64,000 nucleotides of DNA from Tipula vernalis (GCA_958295665.1 OY282560.1:39474590-39538589); one strand, 5' to 3'; shown: positions 20,421 to 31,876, counted from the stretch's first letter. Notes: generated from the letters alone by a model not told the origin. A program made the numbers and translations.

Positions 20421-23400
20421 TTTTTTTTTAATATTTTGATGGAAGCTTTCAAAATTTTGTGGCAAGAAATTTGAATTATTGTTTTAATGTTGCTCCAATA
20501 TATGCAGCAGTTTGGTTTTAATTGCTCTAATTTTTAAAAGAGTTAAGCTTTTTTCTAGTCGATAGAAGGAGTTTTTTAAGCCATCCAACCCATTAAGTGA
20601 TTGTAAAAAATTAATTACTAATAAGAATGCCACGAAAAATACAAAAGTTAACCACAACAAGCCACACTAAAAATGTCTTATTCCTTCCACAATATTTTTA
20701 CAACTATAAATAAACCATTTACCGCCATCACATTAATGTTGAGCTATGTATCATATGCAAAAAATACTGTAATCAAAATTTTATGAATCTGCTGTAAAAT
20801 TGTTCCCACTATTATATTCCTCGAAATAGCTTACTCCATTGTTATAATTAAAACAATTGAAAAGCGCTACAATAAAAGCTTTTATATACATATACTTACA
20901 TATAAAAGTAGATACTTTTTATTTTAATCCTTGGCTTATTGAGCTTTTCCAGCAAATTTTTTTATTTTATAATTTTATAAACAATAAACAATGCTAGAAA
21001 AGCACAAAACCGTATATAATCACATAGAAAAATCATAAAAACTATTCGTCTATATGAGCAAAGCTTTTGCAATTTATGATAACAATTTTGAATTTCACCG
21101 AGCACAGAAAGAACATAATTATATAATCAACAGAGATACTATTGCGAGAACGGAGACAATGTGCTAGAACAATTTTTTTTTTTTTGTTGCTTCTTATGTA
21201 ATGTCAGCATGAAATGCTCCGAAATACGAAGTCTAAATAATTTTAAAGATAAAAATGTTTGTTTCTGTTGTTATTAAAGAGGTGTGCAATTGGGACACTG
21301 AAACTAAAAAAATATTAAATTATTTATTTTTATCATCATGTTAAGAAAACAGCTTTTCAAGTAATGCTTAATGTAAATAAAATGACAAAAAAAAAATGTT
21401 GAACTCTTAGCACCACGTCGTTGCCGCGCACTTTCCCCCAACCGTATTAAGGTATAGTGAAAAATACTGGGTGAATATACTGATGACGATTCAAAATGAG
21501 TTTTCAACTGCGATGTCTGTTTTTTTTTACTGTTTTGTATAAATGGTGCGCAAAGCTTTTAATGAGTATCGTAAAGTTATATGCGAACCTTTGTTTTAAA
21601 ATGTGATTTGGTATTAAGATTTTTTTTTAAATATTTTGATGCCATAGTTATTTCGAAACATTTACTCATTTATGTTCATTCATTTATTTCTAATTCAACT
21701 CAATCAACATGAAAATATATATTTTGCTTTTTAAATCACTAGGACAACCTCAAATTAAAATTATGTACGCAAGAAAAACATTTTATCTATTTACCTCAAT
21801 TATTGCCTATTTTTCACACCACCGTGATATTATGTTTCCAGAAGAATAACTTCGGCACACAAAAACAATATATTGAACGCATAAAATTCTTAGAATTTGT
21901 TCAAATTATTATCGAATTTTCAGAAATTTTCGTATTTTTGTTATATTGTTTGTAAAGACAATAATATGGATTTGCCGCTATTTACCCTAATTGGATATAA
22001 TATCGTATAAACTACACGCGTAGCAACCAAATCTCACCTATTGAATAATGCATGAAGCCAAACCTTAACACGTAAATTGCATTTATCCAATATTATTTTG
22101 TACATCATGCAATTATTTTCGTTTCTATTTTAATGTTTATACAAATAAATTAATTGATAACCAATTCTCTTTGCCAACGTGTTATTTTCATATAATACAC
22201 CGTGGAATACTGAAATGTAAACAACCGTGACATTTTTTTTTTTTGTATTTTTTTTTTTATTTACGGTCTATACGGTCTTGTGGCTTAATATTTTGTATAC
22301 CGCGATGGTGAAATAAATTGAAATCGTGTACGCTATACATAACGGATGTTTGTATATGGGAAAATATAACGCGAAGGATATACACTGTGAACGGTGCACG
22401 TTTTCTTGCCAAATAAGAAATTTTTATAAACTTATGAGTTTTGTTTATGTAAAACGTTATGTTTTTATTTTTAATACGACTTCACATTTAACTGTTTGTA
22501 TATACCTAGTAAACAAGAAAATTTGAAGCGATATAAGAAAATGATATTACGACAACTATATACAACGAAGGTATAGTACAGGAATACCTATAATATCGCT
22601 TGAATTAATAATTGAGTCAGTTTAGTTTTTGTATTTTTTTTTTTTACGAAAATTTATTTGAAATCGATAGCTGGAAGGTTTTCTTATTCAACAGGCAGGA
22701 AGAAAATATATCGGAAATTACTTTTTTGATGTTTGTTTGAAGTTTAGAGAGTTAATCAACTTTAGAAAAGAGAAATTTCCGAACTTTGGCAATTTGATTT
22801 TTGAATTATTAAATTGCGTATGTTACTTGTATGTTACTTGTTGCCCCGTATAAATCCAGATACTTAGCGCCCTCCGGATTAAGTAGCCTTATCTGTGTAC
22901 TGCGAATCTTTGCACAAATGGACATTTCTTTCCCCACTACTCGTGGGACCAATCATGGATCCAAACAAAAACACACAACAACAAAAAGAGTCCGGTTCTC
23001 TAAAATATCCGGAAAATTTGGACAACGAGACTCGGCCTTTAGGCCTGCCTCTAAGTCTACAAATAATCGACGGGACATAAGCTTAACCTGTTCTTCATTT
23101 CCCAACTAGTTATTAAAACATAAACCGTTTCGCAATCTGATACGATTTTGAAATTATCTACTTTTCGTAACAAAATTAGAAGAAAAACTTTAAATCGATA
23201 AAATTTAAAGTTAATTTCGCTTTTTACTGTAATTCAAGTAGGCACAAACTGGTTTTGAAATGAATATTTCGTCACCTGAGTCCGTATTCTTAAAATAAAA
23301 TCAAAAACAGTCACCGGTGACTTTCTAGTGAAATACGTCATTTCAGTTGAAAATTTAAATTGTTTTATACCAAAGTCACCGACGACTTTTTTCGGTAAAT

Positions 23401-23480
23401 TTCAAGAAGACCAACTGTTGCGAAAAATTCCACATTTCCAACTATACCTTTTCATTTTCAAATTAGAAATAATCATTTTC
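20421..23480. other. AT-rich stretch without recognised genes
   Basis: Long poly-T and poly-A runs and no domain I recognise. An open frame at 22,831-23,109 (92 codons) and one in another frame beginning M-D-P-N-K-N-T-Q-Q-Q occur in a locally GC-richer patch (22,850-23,100) that may be a fragment of an unrecognised retroelement. Confidence 0.35.
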
Positions 23481-23487
23481 AATAGGT

Positions 23488-23948
23488 AATGTGGGGCTTA
23501 TTCATCACGAAGTAAGAAGAGGAGCATTTAAAACCCCGCAAGCGAATGAGTTCAGACGCAATTGTTTACGCAATGCCCTAACCAAATATCAATCACCAGT
23601 CGTAATGGTAATTGGTAATGCTCCGTGTCATCCGTTTATTGAAGCTGTGTTTCTTGAAAGTGAATTTATCAAGATTAGGCCCATACAGTCCAATGTTAAA
23701 CCCCATAGAATTTGCTTGGTCGGCTCTTAAGGCCTCTTATTAAACGAGATTTAACAATTGAAATACCACAGATTTCATGAAATCTGCTAGCAGGTGAAAA
23801 TAGGATAGAATTGACCCAAACTAAATTTCGTTTACAAAGGCTTGAAAATATTATACAACGGAATTTGCCAAATTTATCTTTGCAAATTGCGCTAAATATG
23901 TTGCATATATTCAAAAAGTCATACCAGATATTTTAAATTTAGTAGATA
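23488..23948 (+). pseudogene. DDE transposase C-terminal remnant (IS630/Tc1/mariner superfamily)
   Basis: The first frame (23,491-23,730) has V-V-M-V-I-G-N-A-P-C-H-P. This is the second-aspartate strand with the usual I-D-N-A-P-C-H changed to I-G-N. A frameshift near 23,680 leads to P-Y-S-P-M-L-N-P-I-E-F-A-W-S-A-L-K, which contains the catalytic glutamate. A degenerate tail with R-L-Q-R-L-E-N-I-I-Q-R-N-L-P ends near 23,930. The N-terminal DNA-binding part and the first aspartate are absent, and no terminal repeats are seen. This is a different lineage from the Tc1 at 26.6 kb. Confidence 0.75.
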
Positions 23949-24039
23949 TGAGTTTTTTATTTACTGTATATATTAATAAAGTTTTGATCATAAATATTGT
24001 TGTATCCTGTGAGTTTTTTATTTTTAAATTTAAAAATGA

Positions 24040-24053
24040 TTATTTCCAATTTG
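24040..24053. repeat. SINE target-site duplication, left copy
   Basis: TTATTTCCAATTTG, identical to 24,383-24,396 on the other side of the SINE. The length fits target-primed LINE-driven insertion. Confidence 0.85.
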
Positions 24054-24382
24054 TTTGTTTGTTTTTATCCCTGCAATCTGTTCTGGGGCTCGAGGCACTC
24101 CCAACTCTTTCGCAGTTCGCTTTTTACGTCCTACCTTACGTCTTTAGTGGCCAAACCGAGGACGTACGACCCGTTTTCGTTTAAACCACCTGCACATTGC
24201 ATTGCTTTACGCCAACCTATATTGCTGACATGAAAGGTGGTTGGCCCATGGATTCCACACTCTCAACAGGGGGTCATAGAAGATGATGAAAAATCCGTTT
24301 TGCATCCCGCCCCTATAGGGATTCGAACCCGGTACCTCCCGATCCAACCGCCGCAGCTTTAACCACTGCGCCGTTTGCTCGG
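24054..24382 (-). mobile_element. tRNA-derived SINE, copy 1, with target-site duplication
   Basis: On minus the head contains pol III promoter boxes. The A box GGCGCAGTGG is at 24,363-24,372 and the B box GGTTCGAATCC at 24,319-24,329, at tRNA-like spacing. A 200-bp unrelated body follows and ends in an ACAAACAAACA tail. The element is flanked by the 14-bp direct repeat TTATTTCCAATTTG. The head is tRNA-like but does not fold as an intact tRNA gene. Confidence 0.85.
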
Positions 24383-24396
24383 TTATTTCCAATTTG
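24383..24396. repeat. SINE target-site duplication, right copy
   Basis: TTATTTCCAATTTG. Related AT-rich motifs (TGATTATTTCC, TTCCCAATTTGATATTGATT) recur in the next 60 bases, so the SINE landed in a locally repetitive spot. Confidence 0.85.
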
Positions 24397-24478
24397 ATAT
24401 TGATTATTTCCATTTTGGAAATGATTATTCCCAATTTGATATTGATTTTGTTCTTTTTAGTTTATTAAGTCGATTTCA

Positions 24479-25895
24479 GTGAAACTTAGTTTTGTGAAAA
24501 GTGATAAAATATGCCGAAAAAACAACAGATTTAATTCAACCTTGAACAACAGTGAACGTTCTGAAAAGTGTAATAAATATAATGAAATTGTGGCAAAAAA
24601 AGGTAAAAAAGTGAAATGTGAACGGTGCTCTAAAATTTTTCATATTGAATGTATGTATGCGCATTATGCGCACGCAATTTCATTCTTTACTAAATGCCAT
24701 TTGGTTCTGTTCAACTAACTGTAAAGAAAATCGTTCGTTTTCAAAACAGCCAGTAAACAAGTTAACTGTAGATTCCACTAGTGATGATGAAGATGACGAA
24801 GATGTGCCTAACGGTGATATTATTAACGAAAATGCGTCATTAAAAGAAATCATCGAGTCACAAAAATTTATTGCTGCTAGGCTTGATCGTCTCATTGATG
24901 AAAATCGGGAAACGAAGAAGATTGTCCTCAATTACCATCATATGGAAGAACAAGTAAATGAAATGATGTTATCAATCGAAACACTAAAACAACACCAAAA
25001 TAATGACTCTATCATTGTTTCTGATATCCCCAAAATAGATCGAGAGGACCTTAACAAGAATACCATGAACTTAGCAGTAAAACTCAAATTGAATCTGGAG
25101 AGTCAAGATATTCTTGAGGTTAAACGTTTGAATAAAAAAAATCAGCAATCTCAGCCGGAGGCTTCAAAGTATCCTCCCCTCATTCTGGTGCAATTCTATC
25201 ACCCTATTTTTAAGAGCCGCTTCATGGAGTCAAAAAAACAATATGGCCCTTTCTACACAAAACTTCTGTTTCATGAGACTAAGGAAACTGATCAAATTAA
25301 CATACAATTTATTAAGTTGATTTTTCGGCATTTTTTATAGACAAATATATTAATTGTTCATGGCAATCCCAATATTTTCGATTTGGTAAATCAGAAAAAT
25401 ACAGAGGCCAATCGCTCATAATATATCTACTGAAAAAAAGTAAAAATATCTTCCCCCCTCCCCGTAATTTTGGCTGAAGGCCCAAAGAGTTATACCAATG
25501 TACCACACTTTGTAGAGTGGTACAATGGTATAACTCTTTGGGCCTTCAGCCAAAATTACGGGGAGGGGGGAAGATATTTCTACTTTTCTTCAGTAGATAT
25601 ATTATGAGCGATTGGCCTCTGTATTTTTCTGATTTACCAAATCGAAAATATTGGGATTGCCATGAACAATTAATATATTTATCTATAAAAAATGCCGAAA
25701 AATCAATTTATTACAGACAGAAAAATTAAATTCTTAAAAAAAAAATACAATTTATTGCATCAAGCAAAAATTTTGATAGATTATGGAAGTTCATCTGGTT
25801 TGCTAATAATAAAATGCAGGTCAGAAAAGATAGCGACTCTAACATCATCCACATTAAAGCAAAAAGTGATATTGAGCACCTAAAAACTCAGCTTA
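24479..25895 (+). pseudogene. LINE ORF1 protein, split by a palindrome
   Basis: The N-terminal frame (24,479-24,718) has a PHD-like zinc pattern, C-N-K-Y...V-K-C-E-R-C-S-K-I-F-H-I-E-C. After a frameshift near 24,690, the second frame (to 25,340) holds an acidic D-D-E-D-D-E-D patch. It then has a coiled-coil-like segment (E-S-Q-K-F-I-A-A-R-L-D-R-L-I) and the RNA-binding core with I-I-V-S-D-I-P, V-K-R-L-N-K and P-P-L-I-L-V-Q-F. The frame ends in the left arm of the palindrome. Beyond the right arm another frame gives the usual ORF1 end, F-I-W-F-A-N-N-K-M-Q-V-R-K and stop near 25,895. ORF1 proteins bind the element's RNA. Confidence 0.75.
25318..25705. repeat. Large near-perfect palindrome inside LINE ORF1
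   Basis: Arms 25,318-25,506 and 25,517-25,705 are each 189 bp and separated by 10 bp. In the stretches I compared they differ at only a few positions, for example one near the centre and one at about 25,447/25,575. The same protein-like frame of about 60 codons appears on both strands as a result. The right arm lies in the sense orientation of ORF1 or the left does, not both. Confidence 0.92.
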
Positions 25896-26581
25896 ATTAA
25901 TAAGTCTAGTGCTTATAATCTAATAAGCCAATAAATAATAAAATTTAAATTATTCGATATGAGTGATGGGTTGGAAGTAATTGATAATATAAACATAAAA
26001 CATACAGTTAACCAAATTAATAAATCAGTCAATTCAATTGATTTTTTAATATTATGTGCTTAAATATTCGAAACTTGCGGAACAAATTTAATGAGATAAA
26101 AAATTTAATTAAGTCATAAGATTTCGACCCCCATGTCATTGTTATCAGTGTAATTTTTATACAGTAATGAACATGATATTTATATCAACTCAACAACTAT
26201 GATTCATATTACTCAAGTAGAGATGACAACAGAGGAGGTGGTGTTGTTGTATACGTTTTAAATACAATTGTGTCCAGAAATTTTTTTTAAATTATATTTT
26301 TTTCTCAAAACAGCTTCTTGATTATCAATCTCTCCACATTAAATATTAATATATGTGCTGTATATCCCAAGTTCAGACCAAAATGTATTTCTTGACAAAT
26401 TGGAAGAAATTATCTCAAGAAATAAAAAAGTGTATATTGTTGGTGATTTTAACTTAAACCAATACTGAATAAAGAAACGGATAGGATTGTTGAAAAATAT
26501 CTGGACATCTTATATTCTTCTGGATTTGCATTACTCAACAAAATCTCTACGAAGTTCTTTATTTATTTATTTATTTACTTA

Positions 26582-26804
26582 CAGTGGATCATAAATAAAG
26601 TCGGACACCTACCATTTAATTCTTTATCACAGAATAAATAGTAAAATAGAAGCTTTTTAAAAAAAGTCCAATACTTTGTTTAAAAGCTCTATTCATAACC
26701 TTACAAAAACACCAAAATAAAAAACAAAATTTAATTTCATTATAACAAAAAAAATCAATAATATAAAAAAAGTAAAAAAAAAACTCAAAAAAGAACTCGG
26801 ACAG
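26582..26804 (+). repeat. Left terminal inverted repeat of the Tc1 element
   Basis: Matches the reverse complement of 28,058-28,226 closely over the first 140 bases. An A/T-rich insertion precedes the inner motif AACTCGGACAG (to 26,804). Confidence 0.88.
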
Positions 26805-26971
26805 ATGACAATACCTACTACGAGTATGTTCATGGCAATTTTGATAAAACAAAAAACAAAAATCCCCAAAATCAACATGCAATGAAAATATGTATCTACA
26901 ATTCGAAGAAAACATTTAGTCATATTGTGATATCAACGCCGAGCAGTTGCATTTTTACTAGTAAAATAAAT

Positions 26972-28000
26972 ATGGGAAGACAACGTGGCCAAACATCTGT
27001 AGAAGTTAGAGAACTGGTTATTAAATACTACAACGACCATAAATCTGTTAGAGAAATAGCAAAAATTATAAATAGGCCACACTCAACGGTTCATGACATA
27101 ATTCGACGATTTAATTTATCGAAATCTCTGGAAAATAAACCAAAATCTGGTAGACCCAAAATATTTTCGTCAGCAGATGAGCGATGGATCGTCCACCAAA
27201 TTAAAAAGGATCCGAAACTTAGTGCTCCGAAGCTTACCAAACAAGTTTCCATGGAGCTGGGAAAAAGTGTAAACCCCGAAACGATAAGATTAGTACTGAG
27301 GAGGCAAAACTTTCATGGAAGAGTACCTCGTAAAAAACCTTTCATTAGTAAGCGAAACCGCAAAAAACGTTCACAATTTGCAAAAACATATAAAAGTGCC
27401 AATTTAGAATTATGGAACAAAGTAATTTATTCAGACGAAAGTAAATTTAATTTATTCCGATCAGATGGCCAATGTTATATATGGAGGCAACCAAACGAAG
27501 AACTACGAAAAAAAAACTTACAAGCTACTGTTAAACATGGTGGTGGTTCGGTGATGGTGTGGGGGTGTATGTCAGCTGCTGGCCCAGGAAAAATATGCAT
27601 TATTGATGGCATCATGGATCAAACGAAATATTTGAACATTTTGAAGCAAAATTAAGTGCAGAGCGCTGAGCAATTGGGAATAAAAGAAAACTTTTATTTC
27701 TACCAGGATAACGACCCAAAGCACAAAGCTCAAAATGTTCGACTTTGGTTGCTTTACAATTGCCCACATGTTATAGACACGCCTCCACAATCACCGGATC
27801 TTAATGTGATTGAACATTTATAGGCTGTTTTAGAAAATAAATTAAAAAAGCACGTGATTTCGAATAAAGAACAGCTGAAACGTATTCTCAAGGAGGAATG
27901 GGCCAAAATTGATCCTTCTGTATGACGAAATTTAGTAGAATCCATGCCTAGGAGGCTTCTGGCGGTGACCAAAAACAAGGGCTTACCAACAAAATATTGA
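26972..28000 (+). pseudogene. Tc1-family transposase, DD34E, three premature stops
   Basis: Full-length frame of 342 codons, the usual size, from ATG at 26,972 to TGA at 27,998-28,000. Residues 1-60 form the first helix-turn-helix (V-R-E-I-A-K-I-I-N-R-P-H-S-T-V). G-R-P-K sits at residues 60-63 and the second helix-turn-helix follows. Catalytic residues are D155 (I-Y-S-D-E-S-K-F), D246 (Y-Q-D-N-D-P-K-H) and E281 (S-P-D-L-N-V-I-E-H), giving 34 residues between the last two. Stops fall at codons 228 (TAA), 284 (TAG, at the usual tryptophan) and 318 (TGA). No frameshift is present, so decay is recent compared with the surrounding LINE. An in-frame extension upstream to 26,882 exists but is not typical of the family. 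Confidence 0.92.
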
Positions 28001-28057
28001 ATTATGCATACATGAAAACATTTCAAGACCTTAACTTAAATGAATTAAATTATAACA

Positions 28058-28226
28058 CTGTCCGAGTTCTTTTTTAAGTTTTGTTTTTTATTTTGGTGTT
28101 TTTGTAAGGTAATGAATAGGGCTTTTAAAAAAAGTATTGGACTTTTTTAAAAAAACTTCTATTTTACTATTTATTCTGTGATAAAGAATTAAATGGTAGG
28201 TGTCCGACTTTATTTTTGATCCACTG
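28058..28226 (+). repeat. Right terminal inverted repeat of the Tc1 element
   Basis: 169 bp from the inner CTGTCCGAGTT to the tip TGATCCACTG. In the outer 70 bases there is one difference from the left end. Confidence 0.9.
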
Positions 28227-28730
28227 TATTAGATTTTAGCTATTAACACAAACTATTTTGAGCAAGAGCTCATTTGTAATAGGTTATGTCAGAAGTAGTC
28301 GAAAACAAAACATTAAAAAAAAACTACGCCAAGATCACAGAACCGGTATTGAAATCAATCTTATATCCTGGCTCTCCATCCCTCCAAAAATACATTTTCA
28401 TCAGGATTTTGCACTCTCATTTCCCGAACCTCAATTAAGATTGTTCTATATTTGTTGAACGGCGGTTGGAACCAGTTTTTCACATCCATCCAAACTAATG
28501 TCATTACGGTTCGGCAATTTTGCTGTTCTGCACAAAGTTTTTTTAAAAATTAGAATTTAAATTGGTTGAAGAAAAAATGAAATACGGTACAAGAATTGCT
28601 ACAATCAACAACAAAACAACAAACACCGTGATAGATCATATTTCAACTGATATTTTTACTCCACCTTATCTATTTTCTGTTCACGATCTCTAACGTTCTG
28701 ATCATCGTTTGCTGCTTTTTAACATAAAGA

Positions 28731-30640
28731 TGAAAAATGTTCCGTCGTCGGTTGTTAATACACAAAAAACTATTTTAAAATATGAATCAATCAATATCGA
28801 CGATATTTCACTCAAAATAAAAAACTTAAATAATTTTAAAGAATTAAAAGATTTTTGTGGGCAGATAATTTCAGTTAATACGAAAGTGTTTGGAGGTGAA
28901 AATAAAAACTATACAAAAAATCCATGGATCACAGTTGATTTAATAATATTAAAAAAAAAAGCGCGATAAATTTTACAAATTAAAAAATAAATATCTAAAT
29001 AATAATTTCTTTGAAGTACATTTTAAATCTTACAAACAGAACAGTGACAAATAAGAAAAACATTTGACTACTCAAAACTGTGGAACCTTTTAAACAAATA
29101 TATGTTAGACAAAACTAAAACTAGTGCTAAAATTACGATACTAATAAAATTTGTGAAAAATTCAACAATTACTTTGTTACCTGTGTTGAAAAAATTATCC
29201 CGTAAAACACAATTAATTTATCTATAAATTTAACCGCTTCGAGTATAACTAATCCGTTTCATCTTTACCCGACAAATAATATAGAAATCGAATATATTTT
29301 AAAAACATTTAAAAAAAAAAATTCAGCGGTTGGATACGACAACATTTCTACAAATCTCTGCAATTTCATAATAAATCCGATTAGCCCCATCCTTTCAAAA
29401 TTAAGTAATGATTGTTTTACGAGAGAGGAATTCCCAGAATAATCTCAAAATTGCTAAAGTACCTGTATGTAAAAGCGGCAATAAATTATCAGAGGCAAAC
29501 TATCGCCCAATTTCCATTTTGACAGTGTTTTCCAAAATCGTTTCGAGAATTATCTGTCATTTAACAATATTATTAATTAGAATCAGTTTGGTTCCTGTAC
29601 ACAGTCAAATACGTTAGCGGCAGCGACTCAGGCTGATATCGAATATCAAGTGCAATCTCGATGCAGCGATGTTTACGGTTTTTTTATTTATCGACTTGCG
29701 GAAAGCGTTTGATTCTGTCAATCATGAAATTCTACTCCAAAAATAAAACAAATTAAACATCAATGGACCAGCTCTAAAGCTATTTGAAAACTATCTTACC
29801 AACAGAAAACAATTAAAGTATGGTGTACCACAAGGATCTATTCTTGGCCCCACTTTATTCAATATTTTTTGTAATGATGTCTTCGACTTGGATTTATCAG
29901 GTGATTTGATCATGTACGCTGATGATATGGCGTTGTCGTATAAATCAAAAACTTTTTTCGATATTCATGCCAATATGCAAAATGATCTTATCAAAATCAA
30001 CAATTGGATGACTCAATGAAACAAAAAATAAATTTATGGTATTTGAACAAAAAAATAAAAAATTGATTTACTGGATCGATTCTAAGCTGGACTGGTGCCA
30101 TCATATCGGAAAAATCAAGGATAAAATTAGGAAAACGAAATATATCTTACCTAAGAAATTAAAAATGCTAATCCTCCACTCGCACATCCAAAGCAGTGTT
30201 CGATATCTATTGCCTATTTATGGTACAGCTGCTATAACATATCTCTCAGATATACATATCCTGCTAAACAAAAGTCTAAAAGTTATAGAAAATTTGCATT
30301 CGCTCACTCCCTCATCAATGCTTTATGACAACAACATAATTAAATTTAATTTTGCTATGAAATTCTTTCGCTTATTTTCAAAATAAAAATGGGATGAATT
30401 AAAAATAATTTTTTGTTTCGTTTTGTTAGCTCCGTTCATTCATATGGTACCAGACAAACCAGCAGACTATTACATTGATTTTTACCGTACGAGTGGAGGT
30501 CAACACAACCCGATTTACTAAGGGCTCTCAATGTACAATAAACTCTATAAAGAAATTAAGTCAGAAAAGATGATTTCGGCATTCAAAAATAAACTAAAAA
30601 TCTACATTACCAACTTGGAATCCTAATAATTCAACATCTA
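28731..30640 (+). pseudogene. LINE ORF2 reverse transcriptase and C-terminal region
   Basis: Linker sequence (28,731-29,400) leads to the RT: K-L-S-E-A-N-Y-R-P-I-S-I-L-T-V-F-S-K-I (29,480), L-R-K-A-F-D-S-V-N-H-E-I-L-L (29,695), Y-G-V-P-Q-G-S-I-L-G-P (29,820) and M-Y-A-D-D-M-A-L-S-Y (29,915). The post-RT part has L-P-I-Y-G-T-A, H-S-Y-G-T-R-Q and a final stretch ending near 30,625. YADD is intact, but frames change several times and many stops intervene. Confidence 0.82.
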
Positions 30641-30887
30641 GGAACAATACATATTTTTATGCATATAATTTAATTTTTTTTAACTTCGTTTGTTAGTTTT
30701 CTCTTAACCACTGTTAAAGTAAATTAAATTGGAATTATGAAAATAATTTTTCGCGATCACAATTTAGTATGTCTTTTTGTATGCGTTAGCTTCCTTTAGC
30801 TGTTGCATACATTTATTTATTTTACTTTCTCTTGTATTATATTACTTATATAACTATTTAAATTAATTTAACTAAATGTAAAAATAT
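30641..30887. other. LINE 3' flank
   Basis: AT-rich sequence between the end of the LINE coding region and the first Gypsy solo LTR. It probably includes the LINE 3' UTR; no clear tail repeat is seen. Confidence 0.35.
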
Positions 30888-31333
30888 TGTTACGTTTTTG
30901 CCTTGTCAATCAAGGTTCGTATCACTGGATTGTGAATAATACAAACTCAATTCAATTTATCACCAACGAATTTATTTCAATAAAAATTCACAAAATCACT
31001 TTATATAAATTATTCTCAAGTTTTACTGATCACTTTCACTTTTTATTTTACACTAAAACACTTTTTAAATCACTCTTTAACTCATTTTAATCTTTACACT
31101 ATCGCTTACCAAATATTACTCTATCGCGTTCCAAATACTAATAATCCAATTCGATCTTGCTCGCCTTTTTATATACACAAACCAAACTTCTCGAAAGCTT
31201 ATGATTTTTCTAGTTAGAATAGCATAGAAACATTACGTAACATTTTTTATCATGGAAAATTCCATTTTAGTACAGTTAAACATTGAGCTATTCATTTAAC
31301 TTCTTCTATTACACACTAGGTGTCACAGTCACA
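30888..31333 (-). repeat. Solo LTR of the Gypsy family, inverted, copy 2
   Basis: 446 bp on minus (on plus TGTTACG...GTCACA), flanked by ATAT on both sides (30,884-30,887 and 31,334-31,337). It is head to head with the next LTR. The matched 4-bp flanks indicate an independent insertion followed by LTR-LTR recombination. Confidence 0.88.
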
Positions 31334-31342
31334 ATATAATAT

Positions 31343-31876
31343 TGTGACGGTGACACCTAGTGTGTAATAGAATAAGTTAAATTAATAGCTCAATGTTTAA
31401 CTGTACTAAAATGGAATTTTCCATGATAAAAAATGTTACGTAATGTTTCTACGCTATTCTAACTGGACAAGTCATGAGCTTTCTAGAATTTTGATTTGTG
31501 TATATAAAAAAGCTAACGAAGTCGAATTTGATTAGTAGAATTTGGAACGCGATAGAGTGAACTTGTAAGATTATTAATAATATTTGGTAAGCGATAGAGT
31601 AAAGATTAAAAAGGAATTAAAAAGTAATTTAAAAAGTGTTTTTGTGGAAATAAAAAGTAAAAGTGAATAGTAAAATTATTCGAAATAAAAATTATTAATG
31701 AACAGTAAAATTTGAGAATAGTTTATATAAAGTGATTTTGTGAATTTTTATTAATAAACTGTGTTGTAATAATTTTTGTGTGAAATAAATAAATTCGTTG
31801 GTGATAAATTAAATTGATTTTGTATTATTCACAATACAATGATAAGAACCTTAATTGACAAGGCAAAATCGTAACA
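31343..31876 (+). repeat. Solo LTR of the Gypsy family, copy 3
   Basis: 534 bp, TGTGACGGTG...CGTAACA, flanked by ATAT (31,339-31,342 and 31,877-31,880). It is longer than its relatives because of extra AT-rich sequence in the transcribed half. A TATATAAAA box lies near 31,500. Confidence 0.88.

Larger units (their letters stand above)
26582..28226 (+). mobile_element. Tc1-type DNA transposon with long IR/DR termini
   Basis: A 1,645-bp element starting CAGTGGATCA and ending in its inverse, flanked by TA on both sides (26,580-26,581 and 28,227-28,228). Inverted repeats are about 169 bp (right) to 223 bp (left, with an insertion of roughly 40-50 bp). Each carries two related motifs, AGTCGGACAC near the tip and ACTCGGACAG inside. 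That resembles IR/DR elements, where transposase binds both sites. It sits inside the LINE endonuclease region, so it is younger than the LINE. Confidence 0.92.
25940..28730 (+). pseudogene. LINE ORF2 endonuclease domain, interrupted by Tc1
   Basis: Successive frames read L-N-I-R-N-L-R-N-K-F-N-E-I (26,060), S-S-R-D-D-N-R-G-G-G-V-V-V-Y-V (26,215), L-Y-I-P-S-S-D-Q (26,355) and V-Y-I-V-G-D-F-N-L-N (26,440). Beyond the insertion come K-Y-G-T-R-I-A-T-I-N-N (28,580), V-I-D-H-I-S-T-D and S-D-H-R-L-L-L-F (28,700). G-D-F-N and S-D-H are the catalytic signatures of the AP-type nuclease. The domain breaks near 26,545 and resumes near 28,578. Confidence 0.78.
24479..30640 (+). mobile_element. LINE (CR1/Jockey group), inactive
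   Basis: ORF1 with a zinc-binding N-terminus, an AP-type endonuclease and an RT with a YADD box occur in order on plus, ending with the conserved post-RT segment near 30,620. A 388-bp palindrome lies in ORF1. The endonuclease is interrupted by a Tc1 element plus about 380 bp of other sequence. Stops and frameshifts are frequent. The clade is inferred from domain layout; a tree is needed to separate CR1 from Jockey. Confidence 0.8.

Noticed and set aside
22831..23109. A 92-codon gene in a GC-richer patch
   Set aside because: Two overlapping frames are equally open and neither has a recognised motif. At most it is a fragment of an unknown retroelement.
24300..24385. A tRNA gene on minus
   Set aside because: The A and B boxes are good, but the acceptor ends do not pair and the tRNA-like part runs on into a 200-bp body with a tail and a target duplication, so it is a SINE head.
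25312..25729. Two small paralogous genes facing each other (64 and 70 codons)
   Set aside because: They are the two arms of the LINE palindrome and read the same peptide on both strands.
26882..26971. An N-terminal extension of the Tc1 transposase
   Set aside because: The in-frame extension from 26,882 is not typical of the family. The ATG at 26,972 gives the usual M-G-R/K start and a 342-codon length.
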